Assembly (NCBI GenBank): GCA_903867585.1
Contig: CAIPRZ010000009.1
Span: forward strand, 1-5,741
From: an uncultured Chlamydiae bacterium
GTDB taxonomy: Bacteria; Chlamydiota; Chlamydiia; Chlamydiales; Rhabdochlamydiaceae
Direction: 5' to 3'
Length of the DNA: 5,741 nucleotides
The translations under genes were made by a program, and so were the position numbers. The notes below the pieces were generated by a model that was not told the DNA's origin, did no database searches, and saw only the letters and a program-made list of their open reading frames with translations. Shown here piece after piece: positions 1 through 5,325 of the stretch; positions within the stretch are counted from its first letter, which is position 1; each line of letters begins with the position of its first letter.

Positions 1-52
1 ACAGGCTCATTTCTTAAACCTTAAATCCCTCTAATTTACTAAATACCTCCAG

Positions 53-82
53 TTGATATTATTCTTTCAAAACCTTTAGAAT
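53..82 (+). promoter_or_regulatory. Sigma70-type promoter for the tRNA
   Basis: TTGATA at 53-58 (5 of 6 to TTGACA) and TAGAAT at 77-82 (5 of 6 to TATAAT) are separated by 18 nt. The predicted transcription start falls near 89-90, about 8 nt before the mature tRNA 5' end at 98, a typical leader length for a bacterial tRNA. The same transcript would run on into the protease-like gene at 187, because only a run of six T (172-177) lies between them. This is a pattern match only. Confidence 0.5.
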
Positions 83-97
83 ACTCTCACCTTCAAG

Positions 98-171
98 GGG
101 GCAATAGCTCAGTTGGTTAGAGCAACGGACTCATAACCCGTTGGTCCCTGGTTCAAGTCCAGGTTGCCCCA
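98..171 (+). tRNA. tRNA with CAU anticodon (elongator Met, or Ile2 with lysidine)
   Basis: The cloverleaf folds by hand. The acceptor stem GGGGCAA (98-104) pairs fully with TTGCCCC (164-170), with discriminator A171. The D stem is GCTC/GAGC (107-110/120-123). The anticodon loop CTCATAA (130-136) carries CAT at 132-134. The T stem CCTGG/CCAGG (147-151/159-163) closes the loop TTCAAGT. The variable loop is 5 nt and CCA is not encoded. G1-C72 pairing and the lack of three G-C pairs in the anticodon stem argue against the initiator. The anticodon stem ends in an A129-C137 mismatch. CAU tRNAs include elongator Met and the TilS-modified Ile2 that reads AUA. The T arm and TTGGTC variable region resemble E. 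coli Ile2 (ileX) as I recall it, but sequence alone does not decide. Confidence 0.93.
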
Positions 172-186
172 TTTTTTAAGTTCAAT

Positions 187-1011
187 ATGAAATTTTTCTT
201 ATCTCTTCTAATAGCATTTAATTCTTCTTCTCTTTTTGCAAATCCCTGGGATTTAAGCTCTGATCAATATAAATCTCTACATGAACACATCATTTCAACG
301 GTCGCAAAAAATAAAGAAGAAGCTAAAGCTAAGGGTTTAACAACCATTTTAATTGATTTAGAAACACTCTACTTAAACATGGAGTCTGAATGCCCTCATT
401 GTCAAAATAAAGAATTTGATTTAGCTTTGCAAAAAGAACTTGAAACTCAAGGATTTATTCTCAGATCAGAAGTTCAAAATTTTTTTGGTGGAGGTCATTG
501 TGGAGGACTAACAGGGTTTTTTGTAAAATATTTGTCCGCTCACCCAGAGCTCCTTTGTGAATCAAACCAAAATCTTATTAAAACAGTAATTGGTGACCCA
601 AACTATCTTCAAGAAGTTCATCGTATACAAATTAATCAACCTGCAAGCTATAAAGATATATACAGCTCAAAATTTATTTGGCAGTCCCCCCAAAGATGCA
701 TAGAATTTTATAAAATTCTTATGGATTTAGAGCCCTCCTTTCACTTTGGAGCATTAAATAGAAAGTATGATTCTGATATTACCGATGCCCAGATTTATGC
801 TACTTTAAAGCACTTTGAAAATAAATATTTTATAATTTCAATTGATGATGGAGCCAAAAACCATTCTATTTTAATAAGCTCTCATCAAAAAAAAATTTTC
901 ATTTTGGATAGTAATTGGGGTATGACGACTTTTCCAGATTTAGAAACTTTAAGTTACTTTCTTTCAATTCATCTAAAGAATAATATTATATATAAAATTA
1001 CGGTATATTAA
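187..1011 (+). CDS. Secreted YopT/AvrPphB-like (C58-type) cysteine protease candidate
   Basis: This 274-residue protein has a Sec signal peptide: Lys2, a hydrophobic core at 3-17, and probable cleavage after LFA (residue 18). The rest is soluble. A papain-like triad is visible: C105 in GGGHCGGLTGFFVKYL, H226 in KNHSILISS, and D241 in FILDSNWGMTTF. The 15-residue His-to-Asp spacing and the D-x-N-x-G motif match what I know of the YopT/AvrPphB family (G-x-C, then H, then DPNxG). Those proteins cleave host targets such as prenylated Rho GTPases or kinases. Function here is inferred; I recognise the motif, not an ortholog. A CPHC pair (C69, C72) may form a disulfide or bind metal. Classical YopT lacks a Sec signal, so a periplasmic or Sec-then-secreted route is implied. 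The signal peptide fixes the start, as no good Shine-Dalgarno is present. The gene begins 15 nt after the tRNA. Confidence 0.72.
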   Translation: MKFFLSLLIAFNSSSLFANPWDLSSDQYKSLHEHIISTVAKNKEEAKAKGLTTILIDLETLYLNMESECPHCQNKEFDLALQKELETQGFILRSEVQNFFGGGHCGGLTGFFVKYLSAHPELLCESNQNLIKTVIGDPNYLQEVHRIQINQPASYKDIYSSKFIWQSPQRCIEFYKILMDLEPSFHFGALNRKYDSDITDAQIYATLKHFENKYFIISIDDGAKNHSILISSHQKKIFILDSNWGMTTFPDLETLSYFLSIHLKNNIIYKITVY

Positions 1012-1035
1012 TCAGGATCCTAATAAAGAAGAGGG

Positions 1036-1049
1036 CTAAACTAGTTTAG
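1036..1049. repeat. 14-bp perfect palindrome
   Basis: CTAAACTAGTTTAG is its own reverse complement. It lies 25 nt after the protease-like gene's stop, between convergent genes. As RNA it would have no proper loop, so it reads more like a protein site or chance in AT-rich DNA than a terminator. Confidence 0.4.
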
Positions 1050-1077
1050 AGGTCTTTATAGATGAAAAAAGAATGGA

Positions 1078-1104
1078 TGAAAGTTAAGACTTTTTAAACT
1101 TTCA
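1078..1104 (-). terminator. Possible terminator between convergent genes (weak)
   Basis: TGAAAGTT (1078-1085) pairs perfectly with AACTTTCA (1097-1104) around an 11-nt loop. On the minus strand the stem starts 14 nt after the YqeY stop. A T-rich tract (TTCTTTTTT, from the A run at 1064-1070) follows several nt later. The stem is AT-rich and the loop large, so efficiency is doubtful. Confidence 0.35.
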
Positions 1105-1118
1105 CCCAATGTTGTTAT

Positions 1119-1556
1119 TTAATCAGCTAAAAACTCATTGGCAAGCTCTTTAGCCATTTTACCGTCTATACTAGCTCCTGTTTTCATGATGTGTTTCATC
1201 ACAAGGCCAAAGTCTTTTTTAGTCTTGGCTCCCGACTCTGAAATCGCATGCAAAACAAGCTTTCTTGTTTCTTCAGAAGAGAGGGTTTTGGGAAGATATT
1301 CCTGTACAATCCCCATTTCTGTTTTGAGTTTATCAGAAATATCAGCTCTATTAACAGCTAAGGCTTGTTCATAGGCTTCTTGAAGGTTTCCAAAATAGGT
1401 CTTAAATAGCTTTACCACATCCTGATCTGAAACATTTCCTCTAGCATCAGCTGCTAATATTTTTGATTTAAGCATTCGAAGCGTTTCTAATCGGATCTGA
1501 TCCCTACTCCTCATAGCCTCTTTGATGTCCTGATTAATTTGTTCTGCAAGCGTCAT
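1119..1556 (-). CDS. yqeY: GatB/YqeY domain-containing protein
   Basis: This 145-residue, Lys/Glu-rich, all-helical protein spans the whole usual length of stand-alone YqeY proteins. Family hallmarks are visible: the N-terminal R-x-x-LRMLKSKI helix (22-33), EYLPKTLSSEE (86-96), GAKTKKDFGLVMKHIMK (109-125) and the closing SIDGKMAKELANEFL (129-143). The domain is related to the C-terminal tRNA-contacting tail of GatB, a subunit of the Asp/Glu-tRNA amidotransferase. The free-standing protein's role is not established. The start is well supported: AAAGGGG lies 9 nt upstream of the ATG. It is a single gene on its strand, convergent with the protease-like gene and divergent from the SbtA-type gene, so it is probably monocistronic. 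Confidence 0.93.
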   Translation of the reverse strand: MTLAEQINQDIKEAMRSRDQIRLETLRMLKSKILAADARGNVSDQDVVKLFKTYFGNLQEAYEQALAVNRADISDKLKTEMGIVQEYLPKTLSSEETRKLVLHAISESGAKTKKDFGLVMKHIMKTGASIDGKMAKELANEFLAD

Positions 1557-1580
1557 AGTTAAAATCCCCTTTATTTAAGA

Positions 1581-1610
1581 ATAATACTATCAAAAAGACC
1601 AAAATTTTAA
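1581..1610 (-). promoter_or_regulatory. Candidate promoter for the YqeY gene
   Basis: On the minus strand TATTAT (1586-1581, 5 of 6 to the -10 consensus) is preceded at 18 nt by TTAAAA (1610-1605, 4 of 6 to -35). The start would fall near 1574, just before the AAAGGGG ribosome-binding site, leaving a very short leader. The surroundings are so AT-rich that such matches arise easily. Confidence 0.25.
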
Positions 1611-1750
1611 TAAAAAAATTATCTCAAAAAATGGACTACCTCTTGCTAGCTTATTTTTAAAATTATAGGTTAATCATTTCTCTTTTTTTGGTGATCTAAT
1701 GAAACTATTTTCTATTTTATTGTATAACAATTCTCTAAAAAACTAGAAGA

Positions 1751-1861
1751 ATGGTAAATAAAGCGTCCTGGCATGATTGGGCTCAACTAGAAGCTTACGA
1801 TCATTCAAAAAAATTAAAAAAAACAGATTTTGAACACCTTATTTTAAGAATTATTAATTAA
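1751..1861 (+). CDS. Possible small protein (36 aa), unrecognised
   Basis: The predicted peptide starts MVNKASWHDWAQLEAYDH and ends in a Lys-rich, amphipathic segment (KKTDFEHLILRIIN). Two Trp, two His before the tail and mixed charge look more like a real peptide than translated AT-rich noise, which is usually Asn/Ile/Lys/Phe-rich. Against it, AGAAGA abuts the ATG, so ribosome-binding spacing is poor and no better site is seen. TATAAC at 1723-1728 could serve as a -10. A short hairpin (1863-1876) follows the stop at once. It could equally be the remnant of a longer decayed gene. Confidence 0.3.
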   Translation: MVNKASWHDWAQLEAYDHSKKLKKTDFEHLILRIIN

Positions 1862-2004
1862 GCCCTTAACTAAGGGGTGTCAATTATTAATTTTATAAAT
1901 GATTGGGTTTTGAGGAAATTAACGATTCCAATTAAAACTAATAATTTTTATAATTAATAGCCAATTAGGCGAATTATTAAATATAGGATTAAGTTTAATT
2001 TAAT

Positions 2005-2991
2005 ATGGATTTTCATAAATTAGTATTACAAAACTTATTAAATCTACCTCTTATTTGCTTTTTATTAGGAATAATAATTGCCCTTGTAAAGCCTCAATGG
2101 ACCTTCCCTCCTATATTCAAGAAAATACTTACTATCTCTGTCCTATTTTCTATAGGCCTTAAAGGGGGCGGACCCTTTTTTGAGCATGCAGCTGCAAAAT
2201 CAAGTATTTTCTTTATTTTGATGGGATGTCTTATGCTATGGGCTGTTATTCAGCCTTTGATCTCTTTTTTCCTATTAAAGACCTTTACCCGTATTGATAA
2301 AATTACAGCTGCTGCTATCGCTGCCTGTTTTGGGTCTATAAGCGTTATCACCTTTATTACAGCCATCTCTTTCCTAGAACAATTAAAGACAAGCTACCAG
2401 GGCTACATCATTGCAGGGATTGCCATTACCGATATCCCAGCTATTATGTCAGGGATACTATTAGCAAGAAATTCTGATAAATCAGCTCAAGAGCAAAGTA
2501 TCCCCTTTTTCAAACTCCTTAAAAGCTCTTTAACCAATAAAGCTATTTTGACCGTTTTATGCGGCCTTTTTGTCGGTGGGGTCTTATTTATGACTAACCA
2601 ATCCCAAACCAGCACCTTTATTTTAAACGGTTTTAAACCCATTTTAAGCCTTTTCTTACTCGATATGGGCTTTAGCGTCGGCTTAAAAAGAAATGATTTA
2701 AAGCTTTTTTCCTGGCAGCTAAGCTTGTTTGGCCTTTATATGCCTCTTATCGGTGGCTTTTTTGGATTAATAATCAGCTATTTATTTCATTTGGATGTGG
2801 GAACGGCCACTTTATTATCGGCCCTTTGCGCTAGCGCCTCTTATATAGCTGTACCAGCTGCCATGCGTGTGGCTTTACCGATGGCTAAAGAGGCCCTCTA
2901 CCTTCCCCTTTCACTTGTAATGGCTTTTCCGTTTAATATCGTGATTGGCATTCCCCTTTACTATTACTTTGCTAATTTGATATTAAAATAA
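2005..2991 (+). CDS. SbtA-family sodium-dependent bicarbonate transport permease
   Basis: This 328-residue inner-membrane protein has about ten hydrophobic segments (roughly 12-30, 41-53, 67-91, 100-123, 132-155, 178-197, 207-226, 234-260, 266-289, 297-323). SbtA signatures are clear: the N-terminal LVLQNLLNLP, SIGLKGG (49-55), AAAIAACFGSISVITFITA (102-120) opening the first inverted half, and ASASYIAVPAAMR (276-288) plus FPFNIVIGIPLY (308-319) in the second. Cyanobacterial SbtA imports bicarbonate with Na+ and is inhibited by the PII-like SbtB. The polar stretch at 156-177 corresponds to the central cytoplasmic loop. No SbtB-like gene is adjacent, and substrate is unproven outside cyanobacteria. 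The ATG fits the family N terminus although no Shine-Dalgarno is well placed (AGG lies 17 nt upstream). At 328 residues it is slightly shorter than cyanobacterial SbtA (about 370). Confidence 0.9.
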   Translation: MDFHKLVLQNLLNLPLICFLLGIIIALVKPQWTFPPIFKKILTISVLFSIGLKGGGPFFEHAAAKSSIFFILMGCLMLWAVIQPLISFFLLKTFTRIDKITAAAIAACFGSISVITFITAISFLEQLKTSYQGYIIAGIAITDIPAIMSGILLARNSDKSAQEQSIPFFKLLKSSLTNKAILTVLCGLFVGGVLFMTNQSQTSTFILNGFKPILSLFLLDMGFSVGLKRNDLKLFSWQLSLFGLYMPLIGGFFGLIISYLFHLDVGTATLLSALCASASYIAVPAAMRVALPMAKEALYLPLSLVMAFPFNIVIGIPLYYYFANLILK

Positions 2992-3056
2992 AAAAAGCGT
3001 TAAATATCATTTTCCCATACTGTTTGGGCTTTATTAACTAAACTAGAAGCTAATTT

Positions 3057-3563
3057 ATGTCTTATTTACCTATACATTACATTACCTTTAAGCCCCTTAC
3101 TTCGAACCACATTCCGGTTATTAAAGAATGGCTTAGCTCTCCAGAAATTAAAGCCAATCAAAACTCTTTAGTCTCTCTTGATGTATTTCATCATCAAGAA
3201 GAATTACTACTCAATGGCTTTGTTGATATTGAAGGGAATAAAAAGCCACTTAGGCCTTTTGTGATTTATGATAATACTAATGTCTGCGGATACACCCATT
3301 TTTATCAAACAACTCAAGAGCCTAATCAAGGGGCTGCCCTTGCTATTTGTTTTACAAAACCTTTGACAGAAGATAGGCTTAAAGAGACAGCCTACATTGA
3401 ATTATTTTTGGAAAACTACGTTTATCCAGAATATAAATTCTGTATCGTTGATATTGATCGCTCCAATATCCCTTTCATAGAATTATTTAAAAATATCGGT
3501 TTTTCACTTCATACCGATATGGATGATTTCCTTATTATGATTCATCATTCTACAAGCGAATAA
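3057..3563 (+). CDS. GNAT-family acetyltransferase, divergent
   Basis: This 168-residue soluble protein shows the order of a GNAT fold. The N-terminal strand-helix (IHYITFKPLTSNHIPVIKEW, 6-25) resembles the opening of AAC(6')-like and siderophore-type acetyltransferases. The central strand FVIYDNTNVCGYTHFY (68-83) follows, then a helix (about 103-122). The late CIVDIDRSNIPFIELFKNIGF (129-149) is the typical 'N-x-x-x-I-x-x-x-x-x-x-GF' segment. The acetyl-CoA pyrophosphate loop (Q/R-x-x-G-x-G/A) is not recognisable, so it may be a poor or altered enzyme. The substrate cannot be predicted. A weak ribosome-binding site, AGAAG (3045-3049), sits 7 nt before the ATG. It lies 65 nt after the SbtA-type gene on the same strand without a clear terminator, so cotranscription is possible. 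Confidence 0.7.
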   Translation: MSYLPIHYITFKPLTSNHIPVIKEWLSSPEIKANQNSLVSLDVFHHQEELLLNGFVDIEGNKKPLRPFVIYDNTNVCGYTHFYQTTQEPNQGAALAICFTKPLTEDRLKETAYIELFLENYVYPEYKFCIVDIDRSNIPFIELFKNIGFSLHTDMDDFLIMIHHSTSE

Positions 3564-3615
3564 AAATTTTTTCCAAAATTATCGATAAGATTATAACTTA
3601 AAATATCGAATACAT

Positions 3616-3647
3616 AATGACCTACTGCCTTTAAAAGATAGGTCATT
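3616..3647. terminator. Hairpin between convergent genes, possible bidirectional terminator
   Basis: AATGACCTA (3616-3624) pairs perfectly with TAGGTCATT (3639-3647) around a 14-nt loop. It lies 18 nt past the Dps stop on minus and 52 nt past the acetyltransferase stop on plus. Position and perfect stem favour a terminator shared by both strands, but neither side has a proper T run. Confidence 0.45.
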
Positions 3648-3665
3648 CATTCTAAACTACCAAAA

Positions 3666-4154
3666 CTATCCCTGAAGCGTTGCTGACAAAAACCAAATTC
3701 TCCTTTCAGCTTCATCAAGAAAAACTTCTAGAATACTAGTGGTGGCGCAATCACCATTTTGATCGCATACCTCATGAGCTTTTCTCATGTGATTAGTAAG
3801 GTGCAAATTATCTTTCACAAGTCTTGACAGCATCTCTTTTTCATTGATCGCTAATTGATCATCATCAGAAAGGGTCATATTTTTATGGACATATCCCACA
3901 GAGGTCACTGTGGATGAACCTAACTTCCTTACCCTTTCTGCAAGAGTGTCGATCATTTCAAAAATTTGAGCCGCTTGCTCATCAAAAAGAAGGTGGTAAT
4001 CTCTAAAATGAGGACCATAGAGATGCCAGTGATAGCTTTTAGTTTTTAGATAAAGGGCAATACAATCAGCGACCAGTGGATTTAACACTTTAGCAATCTT
4101 TTCACATTTTCCCTTATCAAGACTATGTGGGATAAATAATTTTTGATCAGACAT
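3666..4154 (-). CDS. dps: Dps-type ferritin-like DNA-binding/iron storage protein
   Basis: This 162-residue cytoplasmic four-helix-bundle protein belongs to the Dps family, whose 12-mers oxidise Fe(II) with peroxide, store iron and often coat DNA in starved cells. Counting from the upstream ATG at 4160, all five ferroxidase ligands are present with E. coli Dps spacing: H44 (in SYHWH), H56, D60 (in LLFDE), D71 and E75 (in DTLAER); subtract two for the start used here. The ATG at 4154 is preferred because GGAG (4165-4162) stands 7 nt before it and only 1 nt before the ATG at 4160. The N terminus has no Lys-rich DNA-binding tail like E. coli Dps, so DNA binding is uncertain. The gene follows the barrel gene by 21 nt and is probably in its operon. 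Confidence 0.93.
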   Translation of the reverse strand: MSDQKLFIPHSLDKGKCEKIAKVLNPLVADCIALYLKTKSYHWHLYGPHFRDYHLLFDEQAAQIFEMIDTLAERVRKLGSSTVTSVGYVHKNMTLSDDDQLAINEKEMLSRLVKDNLHLTNHMRKAHEVCDQNGDCATTSILEVFLDEAERRIWFLSATLQG

Positions 4155-4175
4155 TCTCATGCTCCATTAAAAGAT

Positions 4176-5201
4176 TTAAAAGCCCCAAGTAACACTCACG
4201 ATCCCAGAAACAAAATCAAGTGAATTGCGCCCCCATACTGAAAACCAAACTCCAGCAATAACCCCTAAATCGGGACTGAAGTTATATTCAATAGCCGGTG
4301 CAAAACTTAAATTATCGTTGAAAGGGCCACCGTTAGAGGCGGGATTACCATCAATATCAACACCAGATTGACCTACAAAATGGGTCTTTGTAGCGTAGTT
4401 ATAAACCGCATCAAGGGCAAAAACCCATCGTTTGGAAAAGCTATACTCAAGCGCAGCATCGGCTGAAAAAACATAGGGTGTATGGATATTACCTTCAGTT
4501 CCTATTCCACCGCCGTAGGCATTATAATTTGTAACTCTTGCCACTGTTGAAAATGTATATCCAAAAGAGGCCCGTACGTTCATCGGATGTTTAGGAATCC
4601 ACCAGATAACTTTAGCGATGTTTAGATTGACAGAAGTGCTATAAGCCCCCGCTCCTGAGGCATCAATTCCGTCTAAGCTCGGATTTAAATTGGAATACTT
4701 ACCTGTTGGAAATGTTTCTTTAATACTGATTAAAATCGCTGGTGAATAAAGATGTTCATCCACAACCCTGACCCCTAAGCTAAAGCTCATATCCCCAAAA
4801 TGGGTAGAAGAATTGCCATTTTGCCAGTTAGTTAGGCTTTGTAAATTTATAACCCCATCTAGCCATTTAAGCATTCCAAACTGAAAAACAGCGCTGGGAT
4901 TGAGCTGATTTAAACTATTTATACTTTTTGAGGATCCACTTTGTGAGAATTTGGCATAGTTATTAGTAAAAAAAAGATAGGGCTGAAGAACAAATTGTCC
5001 AGGAGGTAAAATATGGGCCCCTGGTGTTAATAGTGGACCTGCATACCAAAAGTTAAAGTTCTCTTTTGCTTCGTTATATTCAGCTTCGGCATCTTTAAGT
5101 TGAGCTGCCACAAGTTCTGGGGTCACCTGATCGGGGGGTATTTCATCAGCAATAAGGTTACAAGCGAATAAAAAACTTAAGCAAAAGATGGGGTGCTTCA
5201 T
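4176..5201 (-). CDS. Outer-membrane beta-barrel protein, transporter-like
   Basis: This 341-residue protein has a signal peptide (MKHPIFCLSFLFACNLIA, then DEIPP) and a short charged helical stretch (about 24-49). After a WYAGPLLTPGAHILPPGQ turn come many alternating amphipathic, aromatic-rich strands ending in SVTWGF. The terminal Phe matches the signal read by the BAM assembly machine. I recognise the overall layout of the putative 'transporter'/MetA-pathway phenol degradation type barrels; substrate is unknown. An upstream in-frame ATG at 5294 would give 372 residues but would bury the signal peptide and precede the predicted promoter -10. The ATG at 5201 has AGAGG 5 nt upstream and is chosen. 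Cys14 in LFAC only loosely fits a lipobox, so signal peptidase I cleavage is preferred. It is first in a probable operon with Dps. Confidence 0.8.
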   Translation of the reverse strand: MKHPIFCLSFLFACNLIADEIPPDQVTPELVAAQLKDAEAEYNEAKENFNFWYAGPLLTPGAHILPPGQFVLQPYLFFTNNYAKFSQSGSSKSINSLNQLNPSAVFQFGMLKWLDGVINLQSLTNWQNGNSSTHFGDMSFSLGVRVVDEHLYSPAILISIKETFPTGKYSNLNPSLDGIDASGAGAYSTSVNLNIAKVIWWIPKHPMNVRASFGYTFSTVARVTNYNAYGGGIGTEGNIHTPYVFSADAALEYSFSKRWVFALDAVYNYATKTHFVGQSGVDIDGNPASNGGPFNDNLSFAPAIEYNFSPDLGVIAGVWFSVWGRNSLDFVSGIVSVTWGF

Positions 5202-5230
5202 ATTTACCTCTTTAATTTCACCATCAAGTC

Positions 5231-5248
5231 TTGAGAAAATTTTCTCAA
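5231..5248. promoter_or_regulatory. 18-bp perfect palindrome, candidate operator
   Basis: TTGAGAAAATTTTCTCAA is exactly self-complementary. It starts at or just downstream of the predicted -10 of the barrel-gene promoter, covering the expected start near 5243, where a bound dimeric repressor would block transcription. Alternatively it forms a stem at the 5' end of the mRNA. No second copy is in the window. Confidence 0.5.
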
Positions 5249-5249
5249 T

Positions 5250-5279
5250 ATAAAAATGGATAAAAGCACATTTTGTCAA
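5250..5279 (-). promoter_or_regulatory. Promoter for the barrel-dps operon
   Basis: On the minus strand a consensus -35 TTGACA (5279-5274) is followed at 18 nt by TTTTAT (5255-5250, 4 of 6). TATATT (5252-5247) is a better hexamer but at 21-nt spacing. The start would fall near 5243, giving a leader of about 40 nt that includes the palindrome and the AGAGG site. It excludes the upstream ATG at 5294 as a start. Confidence 0.5.
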
Positions 5280-5301
5280 AAATTGCCAAAACATTTATAT
5301 G
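5273..5301 (+). promoter_or_regulatory. Promoter for the small helical protein gene
   Basis: TTGTCA (5273-5278, 5 of 6 to -35) is followed at 17 nt by TATATG (5296-5301, 4 of 6 to -10). The start would lie near 5308, leaving an 18-nt leader holding AAAGAGG. The -35 uses almost the same base pairs as the opposing -35 (5274-5279). The in-frame ATG at 5299 falls inside this -10, which favours the 5326 start. Confidence 0.45.
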
Positions 5302-5325
5302 ACAATTAAAACAAAAAGAGGCTGT

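Larger units (their letters stand above)
1557..2004. other. 448-nt AT-rich intergenic region
   Basis: This gap separates the divergent YqeY and SbtA-type genes. It is much more AT-rich than the flanking genes and all frames are interrupted often. The only candidates for translation are a 36-codon ORF (1751-1861) and a 15-codon one (1699-1746, preceded by GGTGA). AATTATTAA occurs three times (1849-1857, 1882-1890, 1972-1980). A short hairpin CCCTT/AAGGG (1863-1867/1872-1876) sits just after the 36-codon ORF but has no T run. I could not identify a convincing promoter for the SbtA-type gene. The region may hold its regulatory sites or be decayed sequence. Confidence 0.6.

Noticed and set aside
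98..1011. Genomic island with attachment site at the tRNA 3' end
   Set aside because: No integrase and no second copy of the tRNA 3' end was seen in the window.
1138..1374. 78-codon plus-strand ORF
   Set aside because: It lies wholly antisense to the well-supported YqeY gene, its composition looks like antisense translation, and no ribosome-binding site is present.
1699..1746. 15-codon ORF (MKLFSILLYNNSLKN) as a leader peptide
   Set aside because: GGTGA precedes it, but at this length in AT-rich DNA it is expected by chance, and no regulated codon run or attenuator structure follows.
1849..1980. Three copies of AATTATTAA as an iteron or operator array
   Set aside because: Spacing is irregular (33 and 90 nt) and such AT-only 9-mers are common in this base composition.
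5202..5294. N-terminal extension of the barrel protein from the ATG at 5294
   Set aside because: It would place the clear signal peptide internally. The ATG at 5201 has AGAGG at good spacing, and the extension covers the predicted promoter and palindrome.
5299..5325. N-terminal extension of the small helical protein from the ATG at 5299
   Set aside because: No ribosome-binding site precedes it and it falls in the predicted -10. The ATG at 5326 has AAAGAGG upstream.
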